Source of the DNA: Acinetobacter halotolerans
GTDB lineage: Bacteria; Pseudomonadota; Gammaproteobacteria; Pseudomonadales; Moraxellaceae
Assembly (NCBI RefSeq): GCF_004208515.1
Contig: NZ_SGIM01000006.1
Coordinates: 145,969-209,968, forward strand
Length of the DNA stretch: 64,000 nt
Direction: 5' to 3'
Positions within the stretch are counted from its first letter, which is position 1; each line of letters starts with the position of its first letter. The position numbers were made by a program, and so were the translations under genes. The notes beneath the pieces are model-generated. The model did not search any database. It had not been told where the DNA came from and saw only the letters and a program-made list of their open reading frames with translations. Shown here in pieces: positions 38,884-49,672 of this stretch.

Positions 38884-40297
38884 GTTCATTATCCTGTGTT
38901 TTTGTAATATCAGTTGTAGGCATATTCTGGATTGGGAATAAATAAGGTTCTAATTGCGGCAGCATGAGTTCCATATTACGTCCAATCGACCATTGTGGCT
39001 CAGAAGGTTCCACCCCTTGTGCAACTTCCCATTTGGTGACAGTTTGCTTAGCTTGATCAAAAGCCATTTTCATCGAATTTTGTTCGCGCATCGCCAAATC
39101 AAAAAAAGCGCGACCAAAATAAGTATAGTCTGCTTCACTGTTACAACCAAAAGAAGTCTTGTCTGCCGCTGAGGCGGTAATAATTAAAGTATCTGGCGAT
39201 TGCAGTGCAGGAATAAAACTACCTGAATAACATGCTGAAATCACAATTACGCGCCAGCGGATTCCTGATTTATCGAGCGTTTCACGTAACCATTTCGGAT
39301 CAACCTGACCCAAATCTAAAGGTGCATTTTCAAGCTCAAAATGATTACGCTCACCATGCGATGTCATGTATAGAAACAATACATCACTATCACGATTCAT
39401 TTGCTGGCCGATACGACGTAAAGTCAATTCAATACTGGTTTTAGATGCAATCGGTATATCGAGCCGTGTTGCTGGATTATTAACCAGCATGATAGAACGC
39501 CCAAAAGTGCCAAAGCGTGTATCAAATTGCTCTTTTATTCGTTCAATTTCAGACCTAAAGACATCGGCATAACTGTCTCCAGCCACGCCAAAAAAATACC
39601 AATGGCTGGTTGCAATATCACTATATTGAATTTGGTCTAAAGCATTATTCAACAAATGGCTTTGCGCGTAAAAAGCATCTTCAGCAAAACTTGCAGGCGT
39701 TTCCTCTACCTTCCAAATCGGTTGATCTTTTACGGATAACTGCCAGACCACCAACGTTGCAATGGTTGCCACGAAAACCAAACTACGTTCCCACCACGGC
39801 CAGTTCAACGCACGAGAAAAAACCCAAATCACAGCCAAACTTTGCCAAACAAAAAGTCCAGCAAACAATGGCGGCAGTAAACCGTTATAAATACTGTCGG
39901 GAATAAAATTAAGATAACCATTTGAACCAAGATATTGGACCAAACATTGTAAAAGTAGAATATTGGTATCAAGAACTAACCACAGCAATGCGGGGACTAA
40001 CATCAAGCGCGGTTGATTCATCCGCTGTGATAAGAAAATCCCAACAATCAGGGCAATAAAAGGCCAAAGTGCATAACCAATCAACCCCTGTGAGTTAAAA
40101 TCTCCAACTTGACCAGCAACCAACCAACTATAAAGTGAGTTTGTGCACGCACCCAAAATCCCCCACAAAATCAATTGTGCAATAGAGGGATGAACCACTT
40201 GCAATGATCGACGCGACCCAAGAAACAACCACATTCCAGCAATTTGGTTACTTTTAAAATCATGCCAGATATTTATAGATGGTTTGAGGTCTATCAT
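38852..40297 (-). CDS. membrane-bound C13 (legumain-like) family cysteine peptidase
   Basis: About 481 residues from the ATG at 40297; a longer frame from 40411 has a weaker N-terminus. Residues 1-190 hold about five membrane segments. The C-terminal domain contains the family dyad, with His314 in MTSHGERN and Cys356 in ISACYSGSF, and the segment IITASAADKTSFGC. Peptidase C13 relatives cleave after Asn/Asp in eukaryotes, while the bacterial membrane members have no clear role. The 3' end overlaps fghA, which may couple them. Confidence 0.85.
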   Translation of the reverse strand: MIDLKPSINIWHDFKSNQIAGMWLFLGSRRSLQVVHPSIAQLILWGILGACTNSLYSWLVAGQVGDFNSQGLIGYALWPFIALIVGIFLSQRMNQPRLMLVPALLWLVLDTNILLLQCLVQYLGSNGYLNFIPDSIYNGLLPPLFAGLFVWQSLAVIWVFSRALNWPWWERSLVFVATIATLVVWQLSVKDQPIWKVEETPASFAEDAFYAQSHLLNNALDQIQYSDIATSHWYFFGVAGDSYADVFRSEIERIKEQFDTRFGTFGRSIMLVNNPATRLDIPIASKTSIELTLRRIGQQMNRDSDVLFLYMTSHGERNHFELENAPLDLGQVDPKWLRETLDKSGIRWRVIVISACYSGSFIPALQSPDTLIITASAADKTSFGCNSEADYTYFGRAFFDLAMREQNSMKMAFDQAKQTVTKWEVAQGVEPSEPQWSIGRNMELMLPQLEPYLFPIQNMPTTDITKTQDNEHEATTKKSLF

Positions 40298-40489
40298 AAA
40301 ATTCTTCGGGAAAAAACTAAAAATATGCCAATCTTTTACAAAATAAATATCATTTAAAAAAAAGACGCGATGCGCAACGCTAGTGTAAGCTCGACAAGAA
40401 TTTTTTAGCAATTATGCTTTCGCACTATATCACAAATCTTTACTGAGCATTGACCGAAGCCCCACAATCCGATGCGTATATTTTTAAAA

Positions 40490-41299
40490 TTAATCTTTGG
40501 AAAAATAAGCATCAAAGCGACAAGCATCACCTAACCACTGATGATCAGGAACTTGTTCAGCGAGAAAAATAGCATGTCGTGGACGCTTCACAATCACTCG
40601 TTTTGCGATTTGCTTTGCCAAAGCAAGCAGTTGATCACCTAAGTCCATTTCGCCATGCTCAGGTAATAACAAGTGTAGTAATTGCATCTGTTTTTTGACT
40701 TGTGCTTGTTTTTTTATGGCTTGTTGATTTTGATCCCGCTGAGGAAACATGGGATCTAAATACACCACATCAACCGACTGACCTTGCTGTTGAAGCTGCT
40801 GTAAGTACATCTCTGAATCAGCAAAGATCAAGTGTATCCGCGACATCGTCGACTGTAAAAATGGATCTTGTTGTGCTTGAACTTTGGCATCTTCTAGTAA
40901 GCTAAATAGAATCGGATTACGTTCGATTAAATGCACTTCAGCGCCTAAATGCGCCATCAACAAACTATCGTGTCCCAAACCTGCTGTTGCGTCCACCAAA
41001 TGAGGCTTTTCAGCCAATTGGCATGCACGAGCTAGCATTTCTGACTTTAGACTGGCACGCTTTAAGCGAGGAACTTCTGCACGCCAGTCAGGCTGCATTT
41101 TCATCCCATTTGCACATAACCACAACCCCGATGCATCAACGCACAAGGCAAGTTCAGGATTTAGACGCAAAAACCGAGCATTTAATTGCTCGATCTGACA
41201 AAGCTCAACCCCCACCCCACGTAAAGAAAGCACAGTTTGATAGTGCTGTGCTTTCTCGACTTCAGAGTTTTCAAAAAATAAGCGAAACTCGCCTACCAT
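40490..41299 (-). CDS. rsmJ: 16S rRNA (guanine1516-N2)-methyltransferase
   Basis: A class I SAM-dependent methyltransferase acting on the small ribosomal subunit. I choose the ATG at 41299, which lies inside the last codons of uppP (7-nt overlap) and suggests coupling; a longer frame reads back into uppP. The SAM site is [13 protein letters not shown] (from residue 102) and the catalytic motif is LDPMFP. Length is 269 residues. Confidence 0.9.
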   Translation of the reverse strand: MVGEFRLFFENSEVEKAQHYQTVLSLRGVGVELCQIEQLNARFLRLNPELALCVDASGLWLCANGMKMQPDWRAEVPRLKRASLKSEMLARACQLAEKPHLVDATAGLGHDSLLMAHLGAEVHLIERNPILFSLLEDAKVQAQQDPFLQSTMSRIHLIFADSEMYLQQLQQQGQSVDVVYLDPMFPQRDQNQQAIKKQAQVKKQMQLLHLLLPEHGEMDLGDQLLALAKQIAKRVIVKRPRHAIFLAEQVPDHQWLGDACRFDAYFSKD

Positions 41300-42117
41300 A
41301 ATTTCCAACCAGTAAAGAAAAGTAATAAAATGAGTAAACCTGAAGCAATCCGATACCAAGCAAAAACCATAAAATCACGTTTAGCGACATAAGCAACTAA
41401 AGCACGAATCAATAGTAAAGCAGAGATAAAAGAAACAACCAAGCCGACAGCAAGTACTGTCCAATCTTCAAAACCATCAAACACATGATAACTTTGATAC
41501 AAGTCTAATAAGCCTGCACCAATAATTACAGGGATACCGAGAAAAAATGAAAATTCGGTTGCTGCTTTACGTGATACACCTAAATACATTGCACCAATAA
41601 TCGTCGCACCTGAACGAGAGGTTCCAGGAATCAAAGCCAACACTTGAATTAAACCAATCCAGACAGATTGTTTAAAGGTGATATTTTCCACTTCAACCGC
41701 ATTAATTTGCGGTGGATTTTTCTCTACCCAAATAATGATTAATCCGCCAATAATCAAGCCTAAAGCGACAACAAGATCATTAAAGAGCACATCTTTAATC
41801 ACTTGTCCAAAGGTTAAACCTACCAAGACAATCGGGATCGAAGCAAAAATGAGACTAAAACCCAAACGGCGTCCTTTTTCTTCACCTGTTACCATACCCG
41901 TTGCAGCATTCCACAACCGTGACCAATATTCATAGATCACGGCAGCAATTGCACCGATCTGAATCATCACAACAAAAACAGCACTTTTTTCGGGTGTCCA
42001 AAAGTCCATTAATTCCGATGCTAAAATCAAGTGACCTGTACTTGAAATCGGTAAGAACTCGGTAATACCTTCAACAATACCCATGATCGCTGCTTTAAGC
42101 AGCAGTAACAAATCCAT
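41293..42117 (-). CDS. uppP: undecaprenyl-diphosphatase
   Basis: Dephosphorylates undecaprenyl pyrophosphate to recycle the lipid carrier for peptidoglycan. The 274-residue membrane protein has the family motifs [17 protein letters not shown] and [10 protein letters not shown] plus about eight helices. It lies 2 nt after tsaB and overlaps rsmJ, forming a tsaB-uppP-rsmJ operon. Confidence 0.96.
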   Translation of the reverse strand: MDLLLLLKAAIMGIVEGITEFLPISSTGHLILASELMDFWTPEKSAVFVVMIQIGAIAAVIYEYWSRLWNAATGMVTGEEKGRRLGFSLIFASIPIVLVGLTFGQVIKDVLFNDLVVALGLIIGGLIIIWVEKNPPQINAVEVENITFKQSVWIGLIQVLALIPGTSRSGATIIGAMYLGVSRKAATEFSFFLGIPVIIGAGLLDLYQSYHVFDGFEDWTVLAVGLVVSFISALLLIRALVAYVAKRDFMVFAWYRIASGLLILLLFFTGWKLW

Positions 42118-42119
42118 AC

Positions 42120-42791
42120 CTAACCCGCTTTACCTTGTTCTGGAATTTTTTTCCATGCATCATCACGCAAATAAACTGGCAATGCATATGCTGCATCGAC
42201 CCATTTTTGTTCTGCTGCATAAACCGTCGCAATACTTGCAATATCTTGTGCTGTTGCCACAACAGTTTGTGACGACTGTATTTGTTCTGATTGGATCAAC
42301 GCTGAGCCTGAGCCGACTGCAATATATTTGCAATAGGTTGATGCTTGCTCATAACCCAATAACTTTTCATCATCGATCGCCTGCATGACACCCTGCTCAT
42401 CCAAGCTAAAGTTTGCAATATAGACTTCTTGCATACGTGCATCTAATACAGCAGTCACTTGTGTTAGCCCAAGCAGACGATATGCCGCTTGTGCTAAAGC
42501 TTGTAAGCTAGAAACAGGAATGACAGGCAAATCATGCGACCATGCCAATGCTTGCGCAACCGCGGCATTTATCCGCACACCACTAAATGAACCTGGGCCC
42601 CGACTAAATGCAATTGCGGTTAAATCTTTAAGTTGATTTTGTGTTTGTAATAAAGCTTGTTCAATTAAAGGTAAAATCGTTTGTGTTTGTGCTTTTGCAC
42701 GCCCATCTAATTGAAAATAGAGCTCTTGAGTCGCATCAATTAATGATACGGAACACTGCTCATTGGCAGTTTCCAATGCAAGCAACTTCAT
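42120..42791 (-). CDS. tsaB: tRNA threonylcarbamoyladenosine biosynthesis protein TsaB
   Basis: A 223-residue ASKHA-fold protein needed with TsaC, TsaD and TsaE for the t6A modification of tRNAs. The N-terminal LALETANEQCSVSL and SRGPGSFSGVRI segments are typical. It is the first gene of a coupled unit with uppP and rsmJ. Confidence 0.94.
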   Translation of the reverse strand: MKLLALETANEQCSVSLIDATQELYFQLDGRAKAQTQTILPLIEQALLQTQNQLKDLTAIAFSRGPGSFSGVRINAAVAQALAWSHDLPVIPVSSLQALAQAAYRLLGLTQVTAVLDARMQEVYIANFSLDEQGVMQAIDDEKLLGYEQASTYCKYIAVGSGSALIQSEQIQSSQTVVATAQDIASIATVYAAEQKWVDAAYALPVYLRDDAWKKIPEQGKAG

Positions 42792-42880
42792 GCAAAAACC
42801 TTAAGCGAAGTATGATGAAAAACGAGCGATATCATACCCCACTCCATTCTGATATTCGAGTTGTTCTCTATTTTGATACA

Positions 42881-42903
42881 AAAAAGCCAAACTTCTGTTT
42901 GGC
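42881..42903 (-). terminator. terminator of the carbonic-anhydrase-like gene
   Basis: A perfect GCCAAAC / GTTTGGC stem around TTCT with a T-run on the minus strand, 27 nt beyond the stop. Confidence 0.8.
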
Positions 42904-42930
42904 ACATTTTATTTTTGGATTAAGACGCTC

Positions 42931-43461
42931 TTAAAAATGAAACTCATCTAAAACCAAAAAATTCTTATAATGCTCCGCATAATGCATAGCACTCCAACGC
43001 AAACGTTCAACATCCTGCTCATCAATCGTCTTTACAACTTTACCTGGCGAACCCATCACTACTGAATTATCAGGAATCACTTTACCTTCAGGGATCAATG
43101 CATTCGCACCAATAATACAATTTTTACCAATTACCGCGCGATTCAGAATCACAGCATTCATCCCAATCAAGGAATTATCACCAATGCTGCAACCATGTAA
43201 CATCGCCTTATGACCCACGGTGACATATTCACCAATATTAAGTTCAATCCCAGCATCCGTATGTACCACAGCATTTTCCTGAATATTGGAAAAATTACCA
43301 ATACGAATAACACAGTTATCTGCGCGAACCACAGCACCGAACCAGATACTCACTTGGCGACCGAACTCTACTTGACCAATGACGGTCGCGGTTGGAGCAA
43401 CCCAACCATCCCAAGGTTCATGTAATGCTTTCGGACTCAATCCTTGATACGTATACATCAT
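42931..43461 (-). CDS. gamma carbonic anhydrase-like hexapeptide-repeat protein
   Basis: A 176-residue left-handed beta-helix protein. Repeated hexapeptides run from [17 protein letters not shown] to [10 protein letters not shown]. The metal histidines are in AVVHTDAG and [12 protein letters not shown], as in the YrdA/gamma-carbonic anhydrase group. Catalytic activity is uncertain because many members of this group are inactive. It lies 20 nt after the Nudix gene. Confidence 0.85.
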   Translation of the reverse strand: MMYTYQGLSPKALHEPWDGWVAPTATVIGQVEFGRQVSIWFGAVVRADNCVIRIGNFSNIQENAVVHTDAGIELNIGEYVTVGHKAMLHGCSIGDNSLIGMNAVILNRAVIGKNCIIGANALIPEGKVIPDNSVVMGSPGKVVKTIDEQDVERLRWSAMHYAEHYKNFLVLDEFHF

Positions 43462-43481
43462 AAGAATACTTCTTTAAAAAA

Positions 43482-44087
43482 TTAAAACTTAGACAGACCA
43501 AAATTAGGTGGATTGACCAAAAAAGGCCAATTTTTTTGATACCCCAAACCATACTGGAACAAAGAAACCAACATTCTTGCCGTTAAGCCCCATACCACCT
43601 CACTTTCAACCTGCATACTCGGAAAATACAGAGATTGGCGAGCTAAACGGACTTCATAAGGCAAAGGTGGAGCATCGATCAGCGCTTGAAGCTCAGCAAA
43701 AAAGATGCGATCAATTTCAGAAGGCTGTGCAATTAAGTCGACTTGCGCTGGGATCAATCCCACGATCGGCTTAACCAATAGACCACTACGCGCACGTTGG
43801 ATCGGCAAATCACCTAGAAGCTTCACATCAAAGGGATTTAACGCTGTTTCTTCTTGAGCTTCACGTAAAGCAACCACGATATTACTGGTATCACTCGGAT
43901 CACGTTTCCCACCAGGAAATGAAACCTCCCCCGCATGTTGTGATAAATGGATCGAACGACGTGTCAGCAAAACCTTAGGTTGAGCCTCTTGCGTAATCGC
44001 AATCAAAACAGCTGCATCGGCCTGTTGGATTCGTTTGGAAAAACGCAACCGTTGTTGTAAAAGTTGTATTAACGATGGTTCTTCCAT
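43482..44087 (-). CDS. Nudix hydrolase, CoA pyrophosphatase-like
   Basis: About 201 residues if the ATG at 44087 is used (AGAG 7 nt upstream); an upstream ATG at 44129 is possible. The full Nudix box is present in GGKRDPSDTS followed by REAQEETAL. The preceding LTRRSIHLSQHAGEVSFPGG matches the CoA-pyrophosphatase (NudL) group. It probably cleaves CoA or related nucleotides. Confidence 0.85.
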   Translation of the reverse strand: MEEPSLIQLLQQRLRFSKRIQQADAAVLIAITQEAQPKVLLTRRSIHLSQHAGEVSFPGGKRDPSDTSNIVVALREAQEETALNPFDVKLLGDLPIQRARSGLLVKPIVGLIPAQVDLIAQPSEIDRIFFAELQALIDAPPLPYEVRLARQSLYFPSMQVESEVVWGLTARMLVSLFQYGLGYQKNWPFLVNPPNFGLSKF

Positions 44088-44216
44088 ATGACTCATCTCT
44101 TTTTCGCATTTTTCTTCATTATGCATCATAGCTGAAATTTGAACAGCAAATATAGAGAGGATGCGCAGTCATAAAAATTCAGTTATGCTGAGCTATCTCT
44201 ATCGCTGATGATAATT

Positions 44217-44765
44217 ATGAGCTTTTGCGTTGCGTGTGGGCATCAAACCGAACAAAAAATTCCACTAGGTGATCATAAATCACGACTTGTTTGTACCCAT
44301 TGTGGTCACATTCACTATGAGAATCCTAAAGTGATTTGTGGTGCATTGGCCATTTGGGAGAATAAGGTTTTACTCTGTCGTCGTGCAATTGAACCACGCT
44401 ACGGGTTATGGACATTACCTGCAGGCTATATGGAACTTTTTGAAACTATGGAACAAGGCGCGGCCAGAGAAACACGTGAAGAAGCTGAAGCTGAAGTTGA
44501 GATTGAACAACTTTACTGTACCTATAATATCCCACGTATTGGTCAAATCTATGTGCTATTTAAAGGAATATTAAAACAAGGTATGTTTGGTGCAGGTGAG
44601 GAAAGTTTAGAATGCCGATTATTTGAAGAACATGAGATCCCTTGGAACGAACTTGCCTTTCCCAGTGTAGAACAAACCTTAAGACACTATTTTGCTGATC
44701 GTAAAAGCGGTATCTTTCCCGCTCATTTAGAGACACTCGGCACGCGTTTAGACCATACCGGTTAA
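44217..44765 (+). CDS. Nudix hydrolase with N-terminal zinc ribbon
   Basis: About 182 residues from the ATG at 44217. The start holds a zinc ribbon (CVACG ... CTHCG, residues 3-32) and then a Nudix domain with the box GYMELFETME followed by RETREEAEAEV. This layout is close to the shortened NudC-like pyrophosphatases that act on NADH or ADP-ribose. It is divergent from the other Nudix gene and ends at a terminator. Confidence 0.87.
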   Translation: MSFCVACGHQTEQKIPLGDHKSRLVCTHCGHIHYENPKVICGALAIWENKVLLCRRAIEPRYGLWTLPAGYMELFETMEQGAARETREEAEAEVEIEQLYCTYNIPRIGQIYVLFKGILKQGMFGAGEESLECRLFEEHEIPWNELAFPSVEQTLRHYFADRKSGIFPAHLETLGTRLDHTG

Positions 44766-44769
44766 ATTA

Positions 44770-44797
44770 AAAAGACCGCAAATCGCGGTCTTTTTTT
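44770..44797. terminator. bidirectional terminator at the fil locus end
   Basis: The stem AAAGACCGC / GCGGTCTTT with flanking A and T runs lies between the Nudix gene and filF, which converge on it. Confidence 0.85.
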
Positions 44798-44808
44798 GTC
44801 ACTAAAAC

Positions 44809-46770
44809 TTAGGACTTGATTTTAATAGATTTACATGCAGGTTTGTTTTGATCTGCGACTTTTATACTGACTACCCCAGTCCAACGTTTCGCTAATTCAC
44901 GTTCCTCTGCTGTAGGGGCAACATATTTGTCTTTATCCTTATCTAGTCGATCGTACAATCCAACATATGCAGCTTGATAAAATGCATACTGGTTTGACCA
45001 AACAACAGTATTATTGGAAAAGTTAGTCAAGTTAATCCCATCTGCTTGCCCAACAAGTAAATTATGAAGGTTGATTTTAGCACCCGATACTGTACTAAAG
45101 TTTATTCCAAACATTACACCATCAATCGTTTCAAATTTAGGATTTGATAACAACATACGGACAGTAATTGATTTATCATTGATTGAGAATAATGTTGCAC
45201 CCGTTGTACCAATACGGTATTGGGTTTCACCATATTGATCTGTATATGTACCATCTGGATTCGGCTCAGCTGTAGCACAGTTTCCAGACATATCCGTCGC
45301 AGTATAATCTTTGCGAATATCAGTACGGATATCACCAAACTCATCGATCATGATGCCTAAATCTACTGGTGGTAATTTTGCAGCCTCATCAAATCTAATC
45401 GTTAAAGTGGCATACAAAGGAAATATATATGATTGTCCTGACTCTACATTCAACTTAGTTCTAAAAATATCTTTTGAAAGAAAACTCGCTTGATTCACTT
45501 TTACGATATCAATAGCCCCCTTGAAGCTCTGATTTGAAGTCGTTTGTTGCCATTGGCCTAAATGAGATGTATCGACTTTGTCACTATCTTTCATCTTAAC
45601 TAAACCGCGATAGAATCCTTCCGTTCCAGAAATCGTGCTCTGATTCATAAAACGCCCTTGCTTAATCGTTAAGTCATTAAGAGGATCTGCACTAGCACTG
45701 AAAGATAAAGGCTTATTTGTATTTAGAAAATATGTAAAAGGATTTAACCAATCATTTTGCGTCTTTAATTGTATTTTCTGCGGCTTAACTAAACTTGTTA
45801 AATAATATGGAGGAAGTACTCTATTATTGGTTATAGTAGCAGCACCCATCCATTGCTGACCATAACCCAGAATATATCCCTGACGGTCTGTTAATAGTAG
45901 AAAATTACCCATTGAATGTAATAAATTACTTACGCTAGCATCTACACATTTTGAATAATCAACATTACAACCAAAAAAACCATCTGGGGATGTTGTCGTT
46001 GAAGAACTGCTTCCACTACCAAGTTTAAAAACTGGCAAATCCGCAGTCCACACTGCTGTATTTGAAAGGTTTAACAACTGTTTTAATATTTCTAATGCTT
46101 CAGTATCAGAAATTGAGCTGACATCAATCCAAGGCTTTAAAATTCCAGCATATTGACCGCTAATCAATTCAGCGGCACCAATCGACCCACTAATATTAGC
46201 AAGTTGATTCTTCTTTTCCTGAGTTATTTCAGTTGGCTGAATATCACCTATAACATTGTCTCCATTCTCGGCACCCAAACTTTGGAATATCCTAATCAAT
46301 GCCACCGCAACACTGATTGTGTCATCTGTCATATCCAACGTAGTAGGTGTTTTCCCAGTCAGTGCCATCGCCAAATCAATCACTCGGATACGTGCTAGAG
46401 TTGGCATTTTCAGCTTAGAAATATTGTCTAGATTAATGGCGCCTAAACTAATTTTGGGCGATTCCACACCTTGAATATAAAACGTTGCGGTATCACCTAA
46501 TTTACAAGCACCTGTCACCGTATTACTGTCAAGTTTAGTGGCAAAATGATGCACTATGTCAGTACTACAATCAAAATTCAGCCCCGCGATTGGATAGTCT
46601 GTGGCAAACTGTAAGCAAGTGCTAGTATTTACATCACAACTTGTATTTGAGGTAACGCCTGTCGTACCTTTCGTTGGGTCTTCATTAATTTTGGCACTTT
46701 CTCCACCACATCCATTCAATAAAAGGGCTAATGCAGAAAGTGCAAATGGCAATACTATTCTTTTATTCAT
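44809..46770 (-). CDS. filF: FilF, putative outer-membrane lipoprotein of the fil system
   Basis: A 653-residue protein with a lipoprotein signal ending in LLLNGC (lipobox Cys at about residue 21). The body is low in charge, rich in Ser, Thr and Asn, with no enzymatic motif and several Cys. It matches the FilF annotation in Acinetobacter, where the protein has been called a pilus assembly factor and considered as a surface antigen. The function is not established. It is the last gene of the locus and follows filE after 23 nt. Confidence 0.8.
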   Translation of the reverse strand: MNKRIVLPFALSALALLLNGCGGESAKINEDPTKGTTGVTSNTSCDVNTSTCLQFATDYPIAGLNFDCSTDIVHHFATKLDSNTVTGACKLGDTATFYIQGVESPKISLGAINLDNISKLKMPTLARIRVIDLAMALTGKTPTTLDMTDDTISVAVALIRIFQSLGAENGDNVIGDIQPTEITQEKKNQLANISGSIGAAELISGQYAGILKPWIDVSSISDTEALEILKQLLNLSNTAVWTADLPVFKLGSGSSSSTTTSPDGFFGCNVDYSKCVDASVSNLLHSMGNFLLLTDRQGYILGYGQQWMGAATITNNRVLPPYYLTSLVKPQKIQLKTQNDWLNPFTYFLNTNKPLSFSASADPLNDLTIKQGRFMNQSTISGTEGFYRGLVKMKDSDKVDTSHLGQWQQTTSNQSFKGAIDIVKVNQASFLSKDIFRTKLNVESGQSYIFPLYATLTIRFDEAAKLPPVDLGIMIDEFGDIRTDIRKDYTATDMSGNCATAEPNPDGTYTDQYGETQYRIGTTGATLFSINDKSITVRMLLSNPKFETIDGVMFGINFSTVSGAKINLHNLLVGQADGINLTNFSNNTVVWSNQYAFYQAAYVGLYDRLDKDKDKYVAPTAEERELAKRWTGVVSIKVADQNKPACKSIKIKS

Positions 46771-46793
46771 ACATCATTCATCCTAAATTATAA

Positions 46794-48002
46794 TTACTGT
46801 ATAGCAGAGATTTTTATCTGTCCTTGATTTGAAAGTTCATGTTCTGCCACATCAACAGCAGAAGCCAACGGCGTCATCATGATATAGCGGGCATCTGAAG
46901 GAACTTTGATTACACCATGAATAGCTGCATGCTGTAAAAAAGTCGCGTTTGTCACACCGCTCTTGAAACCACTTACACCTTCTTTAATACAACCTTTTTC
47001 ATCGAGAAAAACCACCAGAGGCCAATAATAAACAGGCTTATCATTACTTGTCGCATAAGAATCAATCTGCATATACTGAATAGAACCATCCATTTTGACT
47101 AAGTCATATTCAAACTTTTCTTTTATAGGCTTCCGAGGCCATACACCCACTTCCTTTAGAGGGGCCAATGTTTTAATTGATTTGGAGTAATCTTTTAAAA
47201 AACAACGATCATCTTCAAAGGCGAGAGACAAATCCTGCTCAGACAACCGTATATAACTGTCAGCTAAAACAATAGGTGCTGCGACTTCTACTGAACGATT
47301 TAAAAGCTTATCAAGTACTGATCGACTCACACCTTTTTTACGTTCTACCGTTTCTAAGCGACCACTACCATCTGGCATCATATAAAAACGTTTTTTCCCC
47401 TCCAAATTGAATTCTTGGTCTTCAAGATATTCATTATTCACATATTCAACGCCATCAATATTAGCAAAGGAACTTGCTGTTGATTGACGTTTAGGAGCTA
47501 AAGATGAGGGGGCAGCAGTATCTTTAACGATTGATGATTTCTGTTCTTTAACAACCTGCACTGGGTCTTTTTCTATTTTCTTCAGCTGAACAATAGGTTT
47601 ATCCACTAACTGAGGATTCGCCTTAGTCACCACATGATTTTCAATTTGTATATCTTTCGTTGAGCTTTCACGAGAAGTGTGAGCCTCTACTGGCTTTATA
47701 GGTCGTAATTGCTGCGACATGATGTCTGAGTCCGTATTTAATTTAGGTTCAGATAATTGTGATCGCACAGACTTTGACTTATTTACCTGTTCAGGTTTCT
47801 TTTGAGGTAGGACACTCTCAACTTGTTTTTTGGGTGGTACGTCCTGTTTTACATTTTTCTTAGGCACAATCATTGGGCGACCATCTGGCCCAATAATCGT
47901 ATAGAAACCATCTGCATAGCTAGTTGACCCATTTGCCAATACAACACCTAGCATGAGCATCGCAAACTTAGATCCTTGTTTCATTATCTTTTGCATTACC
48001 AT
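46794..48002 (-). CDS. filE: FilE, exported protein of the fil system
   Basis: A 402-residue protein with a signal peptide (about residues 1-30, ending STSYA) and a mature N-terminus DGFYTIIGPDGRPMIVPKK. A long lysine- and glutamine-rich low-complexity region (about 50-170) comes before a C-terminal domain of about 200 residues. It overlaps filD by 7 nt. No known domain is recognisable. The assignment follows the order and features of the Acinetobacter filA-F cluster. Confidence 0.78.
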   Translation of the reverse strand: MVMQKIMKQGSKFAMLMLGVVLANGSTSYADGFYTIIGPDGRPMIVPKKNVKQDVPPKKQVESVLPQKKPEQVNKSKSVRSQLSEPKLNTDSDIMSQQLRPIKPVEAHTSRESSTKDIQIENHVVTKANPQLVDKPIVQLKKIEKDPVQVVKEQKSSIVKDTAAPSSLAPKRQSTASSFANIDGVEYVNNEYLEDQEFNLEGKKRFYMMPDGSGRLETVERKKGVSRSVLDKLLNRSVEVAAPIVLADSYIRLSEQDLSLAFEDDRCFLKDYSKSIKTLAPLKEVGVWPRKPIKEKFEYDLVKMDGSIQYMQIDSYATSNDKPVYYWPLVVFLDEKGCIKEGVSGFKSGVTNATFLQHAAIHGVIKVPSDARYIMMTPLASAVDVAEHELSNQGQIKISAIQ

Positions 48003-49663
48003 CTTGTTCTATAATTAATACCAAGTAATGTAACCTTCGTATTTGTTTTAATATCTAGACCTGCATACGGGTTCAATAAAATATTATCAACCCCAGTCTT
48101 ATTGGCTAAGCTACTGGTATTAGCTGGAATATCATCACGACTGCGTAAGAAACCAATCGATAAATCTAAGTCAGTATCTTGATCAAATCGATAACCTACA
48201 CCCAAACCAAATAACTGTGCATTATTAATCGGGACCATGGTATTACGCTTATCATCAGGAATTGAACTGGTTCTAGGCTCGTATCCCATACGGAGTTTTA
48301 AACGATCGGTTGCTGAATATTCAAAACCAATTCCCCATCGCCATGCAGATTGAAATCGCAATGGCAATGATAACGATCGATCCGAAACATCAGCAGACAA
48401 TAACTTGGCAACTTTCAATAAGGAGATCTGACGATCAAACTCAAACTTGAATTTATCCCATGCAGAGAAATCTGTCCAACCAACATCAAAATTCATTTGT
48501 AAGTCAGGGAATATTTTATATTTGATTCCTGCCTTAAAATGTTGCGGGTATTTGAAGTCCATTGCAACTAAACCAGATTCAATATCAGGAACATAGCCTG
48601 GAAGCCCCAAAATTGCTGCTAAAACCTGCCCCGTTGCTGAGGAATTAAGGCCAGCAACAAGTTCTTGCGGAGCAACCGCGTTATTAATCAGGTATTTACC
48701 TCGCAAACGCATTTTGGCTTCACTTTGATAGACCATACCAAAGCTAAAATCATCTGTTGGTTCCCACAAAATCCCTAAGTTATAACTTGGACTCAGTGAT
48801 TGCTCCATAGAGACCTCAAGTGCCCCCATTTTGTTAAATGGATTCATCCCTTCTTTGGAATTACACATCCCAAAAAGTAATAAATCCGTAATAATATCGC
48901 CATTTCCTTTGAACGGAGCACAGACAACTTCATCGACCATCCGTAGTACCCCAATCATTTCATTGGGAAACCGCAAGTCTGTTTTCAATGCAATGGCTTG
49001 ATAAGACATACCAATTGATGCACCAATCGCTAAGTGATCATTCACCTGATAACCAAATGATGGTGATAAATATGTAATACGCTCTAATGCAACTTGTTGC
49101 CCCATATAATTGCTTGGATTACCATCTTCTGCCCCAAAACCAGCGACCAAAGGGGCATAAATCGCTGTTGCATAGGTAACTTTAGAACCAGGTGGTTTAT
49201 ACGAAATACCAGCAGTCGGAGCTGCAATTGGCATATTAGGACCTAAATCCACGATTTTCTTCAAACCAGGAATATAAAGACTTGCATACTCTACATCCCC
49301 AGACACCGTTCCTTTAAAATCGGTACATATACGTGAGTCTATTTCTGGCCCATCATTACAAACGAGTGGGTCATCAGAATAGCCGAAGACATTGTAGCCA
49401 GCAGGTGCCGTATAATCTCGCTTAATTGAGAAATTAGCTAAAATCCCCTGTACATCAGTTTGTAAACCTTCCAACTTTGCAAGGGCAGCAGGGTTAAAAT
49501 GCACGGCGCTAATGCCTGGTGGATCCGCAGTTACCGCATTCCCCAATGCAAGTGATCTTAAATCGACTGATAAATCTTGCCCTAACTGAGCATGTGTAAT
49601 ATTCGAAAGTCCCGCAATCAAAACGCCAATCGTCAAAGGACATAATTTAGGATATTTCACCAT
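47996..49663 (-). CDS. filD: FilD, FadL/OmpP1-like outer-membrane protein
   Basis: A 555-residue beta-barrel protein with a signal peptide (about 1-25) and the FadL-family N-terminal segment LRSLALGNAVTADPPGISAV followed by HFNPAALAKLEG. Strand-rich C-terminal motifs RLKLRMGYEPRTSSIPDD and LGINYRTRW end the protein. FadL relatives let hydrophobic molecules cross the outer membrane; here it may act as a secretion or assembly pore in the fil system. filC lies 9 nt upstream. Confidence 0.82.
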   Translation of the reverse strand: MVKYPKLCPLTIGVLIAGLSNITHAQLGQDLSVDLRSLALGNAVTADPPGISAVHFNPAALAKLEGLQTDVQGILANFSIKRDYTAPAGYNVFGYSDDPLVCNDGPEIDSRICTDFKGTVSGDVEYASLYIPGLKKIVDLGPNMPIAAPTAGISYKPPGSKVTYATAIYAPLVAGFGAEDGNPSNYMGQQVALERITYLSPSFGYQVNDHLAIGASIGMSYQAIALKTDLRFPNEMIGVLRMVDEVVCAPFKGNGDIITDLLLFGMCNSKEGMNPFNKMGALEVSMEQSLSPSYNLGILWEPTDDFSFGMVYQSEAKMRLRGKYLINNAVAPQELVAGLNSSATGQVLAAILGLPGYVPDIESGLVAMDFKYPQHFKAGIKYKIFPDLQMNFDVGWTDFSAWDKFKFEFDRQISLLKVAKLLSADVSDRSLSLPLRFQSAWRWGIGFEYSATDRLKLRMGYEPRTSSIPDDKRNTMVPINNAQLFGLGVGYRFDQDTDLDLSIGFLRSRDDIPANTSSLANKTGVDNILLNPYAGLDIKTNTKVTLLGINYRTRW

Positions 49664-49672
49664 TACGTCTCC

